Positions 15,926 through 25,402 of a DNA stretch of 64,000 nt are shown in pieces. The position numbers were made by a program, and so were the translations under genes. The notes under the pieces were generated by a model, which was given only the letters and a program-made list of their open reading frames with translations, was not told the DNA's origin and ran no database searches. Within the stretch, counting starts at the first letter, position 1. The number at the start of each line of letters is the position of its first letter. The stretch comes from Trinickia symbiotica (GTDB lineage: Bacteria; Pseudomonadota; Gammaproteobacteria; Burkholderiales; Burkholderiaceae): the NCBI RefSeq assembly GCF_002934455.1, contig NZ_PTIR01000022.1, positions 49,435 through 113,434 on the forward strand, read 5' to 3'.

Positions 15926-17095
15926 ATGGCGGCGACTTCGCCACTTTTTGACGGCGGGCAAATTTTTCATCGCAAGGCGCTGGCCGAGCGTTTGGCGCGA
16001 CAGGTCCTGCACGTTTCTCCCACATCGGCCTCCTCGTCGGGCCTGTTTCTAGCCGCTCCGAGACGCACCGGCAAGACCACGTTCGTGCGGGCGGATTTTG
16101 CGCCCGCCTTGGAAACGCTCGGCGCTCGCGTCATTTACGTCGACCTGTGGGCGGACCGCAAAGCGGATCCTGGCGAGGTCATCGTCGCCGCTATTCGAAC
16201 TGAACTGGCAAAAAGCGAATTCGTGGTAACCAAGGTCGCAAAGAGCCTGGGTATCACGGGCGCCAAGATCGGCAGCGTCGACTTTTCGCTTGACCGGGTG
16301 GGTCTTGGAAAGGACGTTTCCCTCGTGCAGGCGCTCGCCGCGCTTTCCGATGACGCCAATGGCCCGATCGTGTTGATCATCGACGAAGCGCAGCAGGCGA
16401 TTACGACCCAGACCGGCAACGATGCGATGTTTTCGCTCAAGGCCGCGCGCGACGAACTTAACGCGGCGCATTTCGGTCTGCGAGTCGTTTGCACAGGGTC
16501 GAACCGGGACAAGCTCGCGATGTTGCGCTCGAGCAAGGACCAGGCATTCTTCGGTGCTCCGCTGATCGATTTTCCGCCCCTCGATGAAGGCTACGTGAAA
16601 TGGTTCTGCGATAACACCACGGAGCTGCCCGCGAAGCTCTCTCCGGAAGTCGTCACCCCCCTCTTCAGAGAGGCTGGGAATCGCCCTGAAATCCTCGGTG
16701 CGGCGGCCGACCAGCTCCGGTTCGACCTTGCGCTCGAGCCCGGCGATGTCGAACGACGTTTCTCACAGCTCGTCGAGGAACAGATCGCGCAAGCCAACGA
16801 TGACTTACTCGAGGTGTTCCACAGCCTCACGCCGATCCAGTCGGCCGTGTTACGTGTTTTAGCCGCGGCCGGCAAAGGGTACGCGCCGTTCGAGTCGCGA
16901 ACGATGGAAAAGTATCGCCTCGCGTCAGGGGGGGAACCTGGCGACGGCGAACTATCGTCGGCGAATGTCCAGCAAGCCCTGGCCGCCTTGCAGGAGAAGG
17001 GTTTGGTCTGGCGTGCATCGCGCGGCGTGTACGCGATGGAGGACCACAGCCTGTCGGATCTGCTGAGGCGCGAAGGCTATCTCGAAGGACTTTGA
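15926..17095 (+). CDS. AAA-family ATPase, stand-alone, unknown role
   Basis: 389 residues. Walker A is APRRTGKTTF (near residue 50), Walker B VLIIDEAQQA, and a sensor-like VVCTGSNRDKL follows. The layout recalls ORC/Cdc6-like archaeal-type ATPases: P-loop module, lid helices, and a C-terminal winged-helix-like part (residues about 300-389, LTPIQSAVLRVLAAAGKG... LQEKGLVWRASRGVYAM). ATG 15926 follows GGAGGG. No partner gene on either side. Related ATPases act in DNA-linked processes or as lone defence or replication-type factors, but nothing here decides the function. Confidence 0.8.
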   Translation: MAATSPLFDGGQIFHRKALAERLARQVLHVSPTSASSSGLFLAAPRRTGKTTFVRADFAPALETLGARVIYVDLWADRKADPGEVIVAAIRTELAKSEFVVTKVAKSLGITGAKIGSVDFSLDRVGLGKDVSLVQALAALSDDANGPIVLIIDEAQQAITTQTGNDAMFSLKAARDELNAAHFGLRVVCTGSNRDKLAMLRSSKDQAFFGAPLIDFPPLDEGYVKWFCDNTTELPAKLSPEVVTPLFREAGNRPEILGAAADQLRFDLALEPGDVERRFSQLVEEQIAQANDDLLEVFHSLTPIQSAVLRVLAAAGKGYAPFESRTMEKYRLASGGEPGDGELSSANVQQALAALQEKGLVWRASRGVYAMEDHSLSDLLRREGYLEGL

Positions 17096-17335
17096 AGGTT
17101 CGCTCCGCCTGTCTGCAAGCCCTCCTCCTCGCGACCTCCGACGCGGACGGCGACTTGCGGGTAGTCGAACGCTCGATTGATAACGTCGGCGACGCCCATC
17201 GCGGCATGCGGAAATAGCGGGACAAAACATCCCTATTTGATCAATCGTAGTGCGCGCAGCTCGGCGATACTGACCCGGTCTTCCGCGCGCTGTCCAGCGC
17301 ATTTCAGGAAGGCCTTAAAAACGCCCGAATACACG

Positions 17336-18913
17336 ATGGAGACGACGAGGAAAAAAAATAGCGCGCACTTGAGTTCGGCAAGCAGACTGGCGCAAGGTCT
17401 GGCCGAGCCCCGAGTGTTTATCGTGGCCGGCTTGCTCATCGCGTTGACCATGCTCGGCTTGACCGCCACCGTCCTCTACCAGAGCCGGCAGGATTCGCTC
17501 GCCCGCGCTCGCGAAACGTCGCGCAATGTCGCGCTGATCGCCGAGCGCGACATCGAGCGCAATTTCGAGCTCTATGCGCTTTCCATGCAGGCGGTCGTGG
17601 ATGGCCTCAACCAGGCCGACGTGATGGCCTTGCCCCCTCGGCTGCGTCATGCGGTGTTGTTCGATCGCGCGACCACGGCAAAATACCTGGGCTCGATGCT
17701 CGTGCTCGACGCCTCGGGCAATATCGTCATGGACTCGGCGGGCGAGGTGCCGCGCAAGGGCAACTTCGCGGACCGCCAATATTTCACGGTGCAGCGTGAC
17801 AATCCTCATGCGGGCCTCTTCGTCGGGGACCCGTACAGGTCACGGCTGCGCAACGGCACTGCCAGTATGGCAATCAGCTATCGCCTGTCGCATCCCGATG
17901 GCTCGTTCGCCGGCGTGGTGCTGATGGCTATCAACCTCGAGTACTTTCACCAGCTCTTCACCGGCCTATCGCTCGGACCGCACGGCGCCATCTCCCTGAT
18001 CGGCCGCGATGGGATCATGGTCATGCGGCAGCCATTCGATCCGAGCATCATCGGGCGGGACATCAGCAAGGCCAGCACGTACAGGCACTTCGTTTCAATG
18101 CCGGAGGGAAGCTATTCCGACACCGCGTCGATCGACGGCGTGCGGCGGCTCTACTACTTCCGCAACTTTCCGGACCTGCCGCTGATCATCATGGTGGCCG
18201 AGGCTGAATCGGACATCTACGCGGTCTGGCGCCGACGGGCGTTGACGATCGGCTCGCTGACCGCCGCGCTCGCCTTGGCATTCGTCGGAGCTTCGTGCAT
18301 GCTCGCCGTGCAGTTGCGGCGGCGGATGCAGCTCGAAATAAAGCTCGAGGTGCTCGCGAGGACGGATGGCGTCACAGGGCTGAACAACCGGCGAACCCTC
18401 GACGAGATCGTCGAGCGCGAATGGAGTCGCGCGCGGCGTACGGGTGCCGCGTTTTCCCTGCTTTTCATCGACATCGACCGTTTCAAGGCATACAACGACA
18501 CATACGGCCATCAGGCCGGGGACGACGTGCTCGCCGCCATCGCTCGATGCATTCTCGAGAATATCCGCCGACCTGCCGACAGCGCCGGTCGCTATGGCGG
18601 AGAAGAATTCGTCGTAGTGCTGCCTGACACGCCTGCCGCCGCTGCCGTGCAGATCGCCGAAAAAATCCGCCGTGCCATCGCTGAGCTGGAGATCGAGCAC
18701 AGGGGCAGCGAGTTCGGGCACGCGACCGTCAGTATCGGCGCAGCGAGTTGGACGCCAGAGCGCGACAGCGATGTCGCCGCCGTCATCCGTGCCGCGGATC
18801 AAGCGCTGTACAACGCGAAAGCCGCGGGCAGGAACCGTGTCTGGCCGGCCCCGGCCCGCCCGCTCCCGTTAGATGTGGCGCCATACCGCCCGCTCAATGT
18901 CGCGGCTTCCTGA
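17336..18913 (+). CDS. Membrane diguanylate cyclase with extracytoplasmic Cache-type sensor
   Basis: 525 residues. Transmembrane helix about 22-48, periplasmic sensor about 55-295 (with DRQYFTVQRDNPHAGLFVGD and SYRLSHPDGSFAG, typical of dCache_1), second helix about 300-325, then a GGDEF domain. The active site is RYGGEEF (near residue 420) and the inhibitory site RPAD lies five residues before it, so it should both make c-di-GMP from GTP and be product-inhibited. ATG 17336 chosen ahead of the first helix; earlier in-frame starts add a non-homologous extension. Single gene. Confidence 0.93.
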   Translation: METTRKKNSAHLSSASRLAQGLAEPRVFIVAGLLIALTMLGLTATVLYQSRQDSLARARETSRNVALIAERDIERNFELYALSMQAVVDGLNQADVMALPPRLRHAVLFDRATTAKYLGSMLVLDASGNIVMDSAGEVPRKGNFADRQYFTVQRDNPHAGLFVGDPYRSRLRNGTASMAISYRLSHPDGSFAGVVLMAINLEYFHQLFTGLSLGPHGAISLIGRDGIMVMRQPFDPSIIGRDISKASTYRHFVSMPEGSYSDTASIDGVRRLYYFRNFPDLPLIIMVAEAESDIYAVWRRRALTIGSLTAALALAFVGASCMLAVQLRRRMQLEIKLEVLARTDGVTGLNNRRTLDEIVEREWSRARRTGAAFSLLFIDIDRFKAYNDTYGHQAGDDVLAAIARCILENIRRPADSAGRYGGEEFVVVLPDTPAAAAVQIAEKIRRAIAELEIEHRGSEFGHATVSIGAASWTPERDSDVAAVIRAADQALYNAKAAGRNRVWPAPARPLPLDVAPYRPLNVAAS

Positions 18914-19158
18914 GCGTGTTCGTTGGAGGGCGCGAGCGCGCCACAGGCTACTCGACGGCGCCATGGCCTCAATTCTATTAACCAAATCAATTTCGTCTAC
19001 CGCCAGAGCGGCCGAAATTTCAGACGTTCCTGCCAATGTGTGCCGCAATGGCGTGCATATTCTCGTCAAACACAGGTCCGCAATCTTTCCTACAATTCGC
19101 CATGGGGTGCGGATTGCTCGCCGCGCGTTCATGAAGTTCGGAGAAGTGGGCCAACATT

Positions 19159-20571
19159 ATGATCGAAACAACGCAGGTTACGACCGCTATAGACGACCCG
19201 CCAATTCTCGTTCGCCGCGCAACAGGTTGGTATGCGAACTTCTTGTTGATTGCGTTCGCGCTCCTGCCTGCCTATCTGATCGCTTATTTGTATTTCTTTC
19301 AGGACCCGCGGCTGACCTTCGAAGACCACACGTTCCATGAGATCGCCATTGCCGCGGCGACCTTGGAGGGTCTCTTTGTCAGCTATGTCACATGGCAGTG
19401 CTACAGGCACTCCGGCGAGCCAATCCTGCGCTGGCTTACCTTGGGCTTCGCGGGCTTCGTCATCATCTATGCGCTCCACGGCGCGTTCACTCCGCTCGCG
19501 CATCACGCCATGTGGCTCTTTTTGCTGTATGGGCCGGCATCTCGCCTCGTCATGGCAATACTACTTCTAGTGGGACTTTTTTCGTATCAAGCCGCGCCCG
19601 ACCCCCTCGTGCGCCGCGGCGATCGGAAGTCGTGGGCAACTTGGTTCGTGATTTTCGTCATTGTGGATGTGCTCGTGGGAGTGCTTGCGAGCTCGCCGAT
19701 CGCGGGTGCGCTCGGCACCCGATTGTCGCTCGAAGGCGGTGCGATGGTGATCTCGTTTGTCAACGTCGCATGCATGCTCGCGCGCAAGATTCGCTCGCCG
19801 CTGATGCAGATCTTCGGCATATCGGTAACTGCATTCGCGCTCGCCTCGCTCGCTTTCATCCTCGGCAAGCCGTGGAATCACATGTGGTGGCTCGCGCATG
19901 CGATCTTTGCAGGCGGCTTCTTCCTGCTCAGTTTCGGCATCGTCCAGGCGTTCCATACAACGCGCTCGTTTTCGACCATCTACAGCCAGGAGGAGCTCTT
20001 GGCGCGGCTGCGCGAATCGGTGGCGCGCACTGAAAGCGCCTTGCAGGAACTCCAGCGCAGTAACCAGAGGCTCAATCAGATGGCGGCTCTCGATTCGTTG
20101 AGGGGCGCTGTCAGTCGTCGCGCGTTCGTCGAGCGGGTCGAACACGAGATCGAGCGCGTCAAGAACGGTGGCGCCCCGTTCGCCGTGCTGGCCCTCGACC
20201 TCGACAACTTGAAGCAGATCAACGACACCTTCGGCCAACAGGCTGGCAACGATGTTTTGATGCGTGTCATCGATATCGGTCTCAACACACTACGCCCCTA
20301 TAACGGCACTGCCCGCATGGCTGACGACGAGTGGTTGCTTTTGTTGCCGTGCGCGACGCTCGATATCGCATTGATGATCGGGGAACGCATCCGCTCGGCC
20401 GTGCAGGCGACGCAGTTCGAGGAAAATGGAGAGCGTTTCTCCGCAACGGTGAGCATCGGCATTGCGCAATCTGCGCATGACGGCAAGACGAGCGAGGCAA
20501 TCATTCGCGCCGCCAACGAGCGCCTGAGCCGCGCCAAACAACACGGGCGCAACTGCGTCATTGCTGTGTAG
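19159..20571 (+). CDS. Multispan membrane protein with degenerate GGDEF domain
   Basis: 470 residues: about seven or eight hydrophobic helices (residues 20-270, a MASE-like sensory module), a short coiled coil (EELLARLRESVARTESALQE), then a GGDEF fold. Metal-site Asp is present (LALDLDNLKQINDTFG), but the signature is RMADDEW instead of RYGGDEF, so both glycines and the last Phe are lost, and there is no RxxD site. Cyclase activity is therefore doubtful; it may bind GTP or act through the membrane sensor. It overlaps the end of the convergent PPOX-like gene by 14 bases. Confidence 0.88.
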   Translation: MIETTQVTTAIDDPPILVRRATGWYANFLLIAFALLPAYLIAYLYFFQDPRLTFEDHTFHEIAIAAATLEGLFVSYVTWQCYRHSGEPILRWLTLGFAGFVIIYALHGAFTPLAHHAMWLFLLYGPASRLVMAILLLVGLFSYQAAPDPLVRRGDRKSWATWFVIFVIVDVLVGVLASSPIAGALGTRLSLEGGAMVISFVNVACMLARKIRSPLMQIFGISVTAFALASLAFILGKPWNHMWWLAHAIFAGGFFLLSFGIVQAFHTTRSFSTIYSQEELLARLRESVARTESALQELQRSNQRLNQMAALDSLRGAVSRRAFVERVEHEIERVKNGGAPFAVLALDLDNLKQINDTFGQQAGNDVLMRVIDIGLNTLRPYNGTARMADDEWLLLLPCATLDIALMIGERIRSAVQATQFEENGERFSATVSIGIAQSAHDGKTSEAIIRAANERLSRAKQHGRNCVIAV

Positions 20572-21271
20572 TGTCCGGTGTCCGGGCGTTCAGCCGTTCC
20601 CCTTGAACGTCAGACGCGAGCCTCTCGCCTTGCCAATGCCTCACGTAATCGGGGGTACCCGTAGGCGCCGCGTCGACCAACGGTGCTAGCGGCTGCAGCG
20701 CAAGCGGCAGCACGCCTGCCCAGACCGGACGATTCATATCGGCGTCGTCGTCCTTCGGACCACCAGTGCGGATTTTCGATGCGGCCTCGTCGAGCGGAAT
20801 GCGCAGAACGGTGGTCGAGGCCAGCTCGTTAGCGTCGCCAGGGCGCACCTCGCGAGACCGGCCGGGTGCGATGAATTCCACGAAAGCATTCAGCGCTGCG
20901 GCCTTCGCTGGCCCGTCCACTAATTCGAACGCGCCGTAGATGACAGCGGAGCGGTAGTTCATTGAGTGGTGAAAGGCCGAGCGCGCCAACACCAAACCAT
21001 CCAAATGCGTAATGGTTGCGCACACTTGCGCCCCGGCGGCCACGAGCTTCAACATGCGGCTTCCATTTGAGCCGTGGATGTACAGGTGATCGCCCTCGCG
21101 CCAGCACGCCGTGGGAATGCAGTGCACCCCATCGTCATCGGCAAAGGCGAGATGGCACACGTAGGAAGCATCGATGATCGCGTAAAGAGTCGCGCGATCG
21201 TAGTGCCCGCGGTTCGGGACACGGCGCACACGGGTGCGTGCTGACGGGGGCGTGGCTTCGATGGTGGTCAT
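20558..21271 (-). CDS. Pyridoxamine 5'-phosphate oxidase-like FMN-binding protein
   Basis: 237 residues with the split-barrel flavin fold: YAIIDASYVCHLAFADDDGV, CWREGDHLYIHGSNGSRMLK, CATITHLDGLVLARSAFHHS and MNYRSAVIYGAFE. This is the NimA/PPOX-like group rather than PdxH proper. Start ATG 21271 is 95 bases from the divergent MocR-type gene, a common pairing in which the regulator controls the flavoprotein in response to PLP. The exact substrate is unknown. Confidence 0.85.
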   Translation of the reverse strand: MTTIEATPPSARTRVRRVPNRGHYDRATLYAIIDASYVCHLAFADDDGVHCIPTACWREGDHLYIHGSNGSRMLKLVAAGAQVCATITHLDGLVLARSAFHHSMNYRSAVIYGAFELVDGPAKAAALNAFVEFIAPGRSREVRPGDANELASTTVLRIPLDEAASKIRTGGPKDDDADMNRPVWAGVLPLALQPLAPLVDAAPTGTPDYVRHWQGERLASDVQGERLNARTPDTTQQ

Positions 21272-21366
21272 GGCGAGACATCGTGATCGGTAGTTGCGAC
21301 GACCAACGATAAGAAAATCATGGCACCATGTGTAGACCCACCAGCAACCGCACAATTGGAGCCACG

Positions 21367-22833
21367 ATGGACTACGGTGTCTTGCTGTCGACGTTCGTGC
21401 GTGAGACCGGGGAGGCCGCGTCGGCGCGACTGCCTCAGCAACGTCGGCTCTACGCGTGCCTGCGGGCCGCAATTCTGAGCGGCAAGATCGAGGAAGGCAC
21501 GCGCCTTTTGTCGTCGCGTTCGCTGGCCGACGAGTTGAGGATGGCACGCAATTCGGTGCTCTACGCATATGAGCGACTGACGGCCGAAGGTTTCTTGGTC
21601 GGCACGCGGCAGGGCACGATAGTGGCCGCGGTTGGCGTGCAGCAGACGCCACTCGCCGCGCCCAGCGACGCACCGGTGCTCTCACGGCGCGTGGCGAACA
21701 TGATCCCGCAGGACGCCGGCATGGACGATCCGCTGCCATTCCTGCCCGGCACGCCTGCGCTCGACGAGTTTCCGCTTGCGCAATGGCGGCGCTGCATGGA
21801 ACGCGCTTGGCGCAACATCGGCCCGGCTCAGCTCGGCTACATGCCGGTCCAAGGCGATATGGCGCTACGTAAGGCCATTGCCGAATACCTGCGTATCTCG
21901 CGCGGCGTACGCTGCGAGGCGCAGCAAGTTTTCATTACCGGCGGCACGCAAAGCAGCCTGGACCTTTGCGCGCGCACGCTGGCCGACGCCGGCGATACGA
22001 CCTGGATCGAAAACCCCGGCTACGACGGCGCTCGCAACGCCTTTCAGGCCGCCAACCTGCAACTGGTACCGATCAGCGTCGATGCGAACGGCCTTGCGCC
22101 GCGCCTCGAAGACTGGCGTGACACCCCACCGAAGCTGATCTACATCACACCGTCGCATCAGTACCCGCTCGGAGCCGTGATGAGCCTGGACCGACGGCTG
22201 GCGTTGGTGGCCCAGGCAAGCGCAACTGGCGCGTGGATAATCGAGGACGATTACGACAGCGAATTCCGTCATCACAGCACGCCGCTTTCCGCCGTTCAGG
22301 GCTTGGCCGAGGACGCTCCTGTGATCTACCTAGGCACGTTCAGCAAGGTGATGTTTCCTGCGCTGCGCATCGGCTTCATGGTCGTGCCGCCCGCACTCGC
22401 GCCCGTCTTGCGTCATACGGCAAGCCGCCTGATGTTGCGTGGACGCGTAGCCGAGCAACTCGCTCTGGCCGAGTTCATCGAAGCGGGACACTTTACGCGC
22501 CATCTGCGGCGGATGCGGCGGCTGTACGCCGAGCGGCGAACGGCGCTGCACGAAGCGCTCGAGCGCAATTTGAGTGGTGCGTTGACCGTATCGGGCGGGG
22601 CCGGAGGCATGCATTTGTCGGCAAGACTGGATTTGCCCGTTGCGGATACCGAAGTCAGCCGCGTCGCGCGGACCCGCGGTCTGGTGCTGCGGCCGCTCTC
22701 GCGATTTTGCCTGGACGGCACGCAGGCGCATTACAACGGACTAGTGCTGGGATATGGCAGCGTCAGTGCCTCGCGAATGGATGGATTGACGAAGCAGATC
22801 GGCGAAGTACTCGACGCGATGGTGTCTCGGTAA
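21367..22833 (+). CDS. MocR/PdxR-type transcriptional regulator (GntR wHTH + aminotransferase-like domain)
   Basis: 488 residues. An N-terminal GntR winged helix (about 25-95, RLYACLRAAILSGKIEEGTR, SSRSLADELRMARNSVLYAY) is joined to a class I aminotransferase fold. The PLP lysine is in GTFSKVMFPALRIG (near residue 327), and IIEDDYDSEFRH and NPGYDGARN are visible. PLP bound as Schiff base is the usual effector. Divergent from the PPOX-like gene across 21272-21366, its likely target. ATG 21367 chosen by alignment of the HTH. Confidence 0.93.
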   Translation: MDYGVLLSTFVRETGEAASARLPQQRRLYACLRAAILSGKIEEGTRLLSSRSLADELRMARNSVLYAYERLTAEGFLVGTRQGTIVAAVGVQQTPLAAPSDAPVLSRRVANMIPQDAGMDDPLPFLPGTPALDEFPLAQWRRCMERAWRNIGPAQLGYMPVQGDMALRKAIAEYLRISRGVRCEAQQVFITGGTQSSLDLCARTLADAGDTTWIENPGYDGARNAFQAANLQLVPISVDANGLAPRLEDWRDTPPKLIYITPSHQYPLGAVMSLDRRLALVAQASATGAWIIEDDYDSEFRHHSTPLSAVQGLAEDAPVIYLGTFSKVMFPALRIGFMVVPPALAPVLRHTASRLMLRGRVAEQLALAEFIEAGHFTRHLRRMRRLYAERRTALHEALERNLSGALTVSGGAGGMHLSARLDLPVADTEVSRVARTRGLVLRPLSRFCLDGTQAHYNGLVLGYGSVSASRMDGLTKQIGEVLDAMVSR

Positions 22834-23003
22834 GCCGAGACGACATGCGCACCCGTTCGCGCGGTAACTATCGGTCGGCCCCGCAGCGATAGCGGAAACC
22901 CGAAACGTCCGTTTGCGCAGCGATGGCTGACCCGCGCGTTTACCCCGTTGCCACAACAATTTTTCCGTGAAAGACTGAGCTGTATCCGCAATACCGGACG
23001 AGA

Positions 23004-23019
23004 GTCCGATATTTCGGAC
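23004..23019. promoter_or_regulatory. Palindromic operator candidate upstream of the amino-acid ABC operon
   Basis: GTCCGA-TATT-TCGGAC, with a third GGACGAGAG-type half just upstream (22994-23001). It sits about 100 bases before the binding-protein gene. The IclR-type regulator at the end of this operon is the obvious candidate binder. Confidence 0.5.
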
Positions 23020-23122
23020 GAACGACGAAAACGGGCGCGGCGCCCCTCGTGCCAGTCGCCGCGAAGCCCGTCTCGTCACCGCTTCTTCCAAGGATCATTC
23101 CGCACCGGACAGGACTGCAAAC

Positions 23123-23956
23123 ATGAGAGTTGTCAGACACAGCGCAAATCTTCTGGTTGTTGCGGCCGCGGCTGCCCTGATGCTGCTCGCCGCCTGTACG
23201 AAGGTCTCGACGCCTGGGCAGGACGCTTCCAGCGCATCGGCGCTGCAGTCCGTTCTGCAACGAGGCACCTTGCGCGTGGGCGACTGCCTCACGTTCGCGC
23301 CTTTCGGCTTTTACAACAAAGACGGGCAGCCGGACGGCTATGACGTGGATCTTGCCAAGGAACTGGCGAAGGAAATGGGCGTCAAGCTCGAAGTGGTGAA
23401 TACGACAAGCGCGAACCGGATCCCCAATCTGCAGACGGGTAAGGTGGACGTCGTCTTCTGCAACTTCACCCGCAACCTCGAACGTGCGAAGGAAATTTCG
23501 TTTACGTCGCCGTACGTCGTGGCGAGCGAGGCGTTGCTCGTTCGCAAGAACAGCGGCATTCAATCCGTGAAGGACATGTCGGGCCGCACGATCGCGACGG
23601 TCAAAGGCTCGACGAACGGTGACGAGGTGCGCGCGCTGAACATGCCGATCAAAATCCAGGAATACGACAGCTCGCAGGCCGCCATTCTGGCGGTCAAGCA
23701 AGGTCAGGCGGATGCGATGATCGAGGACAACAACTTCCTCGCTTATCAAGCCAGCCTCGATTCGAATTTGACGGTCACGAATGAAGCGCTCGTGCCGCTC
23801 GAATACAACGCGTTCGGGGTGAAAGCCGGCGATCAGACCTGGCTCAACTACTTGAATTTGTTCCTGTTCAACATCAACGCTTCGAAGCTCAACGCTCAGC
23901 TTTACAAGAAGTGGTTCGGCGCCGATCCGCGCTATCCGCTCAATCCGCAGTTCTGA
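23123..23956 (+). CDS. Amino-acid ABC transporter substrate-binding lipoprotein
   Basis: 277 residues. A lipoprotein signal ends in LLAAC (Cys25), followed by a family 3 periplasmic binding fold: LRVGDCLTFAPFGFYNKDGQ, GYDVDLAKELAKEMG, FTSPYVV, then LYKKWFGADP. Binds a polar amino acid or related small molecule and delivers it to the two permeases downstream. First gene of a four-gene operon (binding protein, permease, permease, ATPase) followed by an IclR gene. Confidence 0.93.
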   Translation: MRVVRHSANLLVVAAAAALMLLAACTKVSTPGQDASSASALQSVLQRGTLRVGDCLTFAPFGFYNKDGQPDGYDVDLAKELAKEMGVKLEVVNTTSANRIPNLQTGKVDVVFCNFTRNLERAKEISFTSPYVVASEALLVRKNSGIQSVKDMSGRTIATVKGSTNGDEVRALNMPIKIQEYDSSQAAILAVKQGQADAMIEDNNFLAYQASLDSNLTVTNEALVPLEYNAFGVKAGDQTWLNYLNLFLFNINASKLNAQLYKKWFGADPRYPLNPQF

Positions 23957-24016
23957 GCGAGTCTGATTCGACTGATTCGCCGTCGGCCGGGGATCGTCGA
24001 GAAGGAAGGAGAAGCA

Positions 24017-24733
24017 ATGCTTTACCAATGGCTCACGTTGTGGGGCTATGTGCCCGATTTCATCCACGCCGCGTGGCTCACGCTTCAGGTCACGCTCCTC
24101 TCCTTCTTGCTTGCGATCGCGCTCGGCTTGTCGACGGCTCTTGCAGGCGCATCGCCGATCCTCGCGCTGCGCGCCGTCGCGCGCGGCTATATCGAGCTGA
24201 TCCGCAATACGCCTGTGCTGCTGCAAATTTTCATCGTCTTCTTCGGGTTGCCCTCGCTCGGTGCTCACCTCAGCGCCTACACCGCGGGCGTTATTGCGCT
24301 CGGGGTCAATGTCGGCGCTTATCTGGCGGAGGTATTCCGGGCCGGCATTCAATCGGTGCCGCGCGGGCAAATCGAAGCGGCGAGCCTGCTCGGACTCCAG
24401 CGGTCGCAAATTTTTCTCTCCGTCGTATTGCCACAAGCGGCGCGCGCCGTCTATCCCGCCATCGTCAACAATCTGATTCAGCTGCTGCTCGGGACATCGC
24501 TGCTTTCGGCGATCGCCCTGCCCGAGCTGACCGGCACCGCGATCGTGATCAACTCGCGCACGCTGCTATATATCCAGACATTCTCCATTACGCTCGTCGC
24601 CTATCTGGTGTTGAGCAACGTTCTGTCTTGGCTCGCCGAGCGAATCGGCGCGAAAGCTTTTCATCCGCCGCTTGCGATGCCCAGGCGCACCCGCCGCGGC
24701 TTTCCATTCCTGCGTCAGGCACATCGCACTTGA
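24017..24733 (+). CDS. Amino-acid ABC transporter permease (first subunit)
   Basis: 238 residues, HisM/GlnP type with about five helices. The N-terminal half has YIELIRNTPVLLQIFIVFFG and the coupling loop EAASLLGLQRSQIFLSVVLP contacts the ATPase. A basic C-terminal tail is present. Strong RBS GAAGGAAGGAG before ATG 24017. Confidence 0.93.
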   Translation: MLYQWLTLWGYVPDFIHAAWLTLQVTLLSFLLAIALGLSTALAGASPILALRAVARGYIELIRNTPVLLQIFIVFFGLPSLGAHLSAYTAGVIALGVNVGAYLAEVFRAGIQSVPRGQIEAASLLGLQRSQIFLSVVLPQAARAVYPAIVNNLIQLLLGTSLLSAIALPELTGTAIVINSRTLLYIQTFSITLVAYLVLSNVLSWLAERIGAKAFHPPLAMPRRTRRGFPFLRQAHRT

Positions 24734-24754
24734 AGCCCTAACCGGAGAGCGGAC

Positions 24755-25402
24755 ATGTCGACGGATCTTTTGACGACGAGCCTGCCGATCCTGCTTCAGG
24801 GTCTGGCCGTCACGCTGCTATTGTCGGCCGCGGCGATCGCAGGCTCGACGATCGCCGGGCTGCTCGCAGCGGTGCTGCGTACGTTCGGCCCCTGGGACAC
24901 GGGGCGCATCGCGAAGCTTTACACCGAGCTCTTCCGCGGTACGCCGGTCCTGATCACCTTGATGTTCATTTACTTCGGCGTTTCGTATTTCGGCTACGCC
25001 ATCGATGTGTTCGCGGCTGGCGTCGCCGGCCTCAGCATTTATCAAGGTGCTTATATCGGCGAGATCTTCCGTGCCGGGATCGAGGCGGTGCCCAAGGGAC
25101 AATGGGAAGCCTCCCAGATCCTCGGCCTCTCGAGGAGCCAGACGTTCTTCTCGGTCGTGCTTCCGCAGACCGGCAAGATCGTCCTGCCGCCCCTCATCGG
25201 ACAGTACCTGTCCCTCATCAAGGACACGTCGATCGTCAGCATGATCGGCATGTCGGAGCTGATGCACGGAGGCCAGGCCATCGTCGATCGCATTGGCAAG
25301 CCAGTCGAGATCTATGGACTCGTTGCCCTGCTTTATTTCATCGTTTGTTTCCCGCTCTCGCAGTGGGTGCGCCACCATGATCGAAGGAGCTTGCCGACAT
25401 GA
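24755..25402 (+). CDS. Amino-acid ABC transporter permease (second subunit)
   Basis: 215 residues, same family as the preceding gene: [20 protein letters not shown] and the EAA loop [20 protein letters not shown]. Its stop overlaps the ATPase start (ATGA). Two permeases imply a heterodimeric channel. Confidence 0.93.
   Translation: MSTDLLTTSLPILLQGLAVTLLLSAAAIAGSTIAGLLAAVLRTFGPWDTGRIAKLYTELFRGTPVLITLMFIYFGVSYFGYAIDVFAAGVAGLSIYQGAYIGEIFRAGIEAVPKGQWEASQILGLSRSQTFFSVVLPQTGKIVLPPLIGQYLSLIKDTSIVSMIGMSELMHGGQAIVDRIGKPVEIYGLVALLYFIVCFPLSQWVRHHDRRSLPT

Noticed and set aside
22940..24436. 498-codon reverse-strand frame opposite the ABC operon
   Set aside because: It is very rich in Arg/Glu/Asp/His, has no domain, and lies exactly antisense to clear binding-protein and permease genes; a high-GC shadow.
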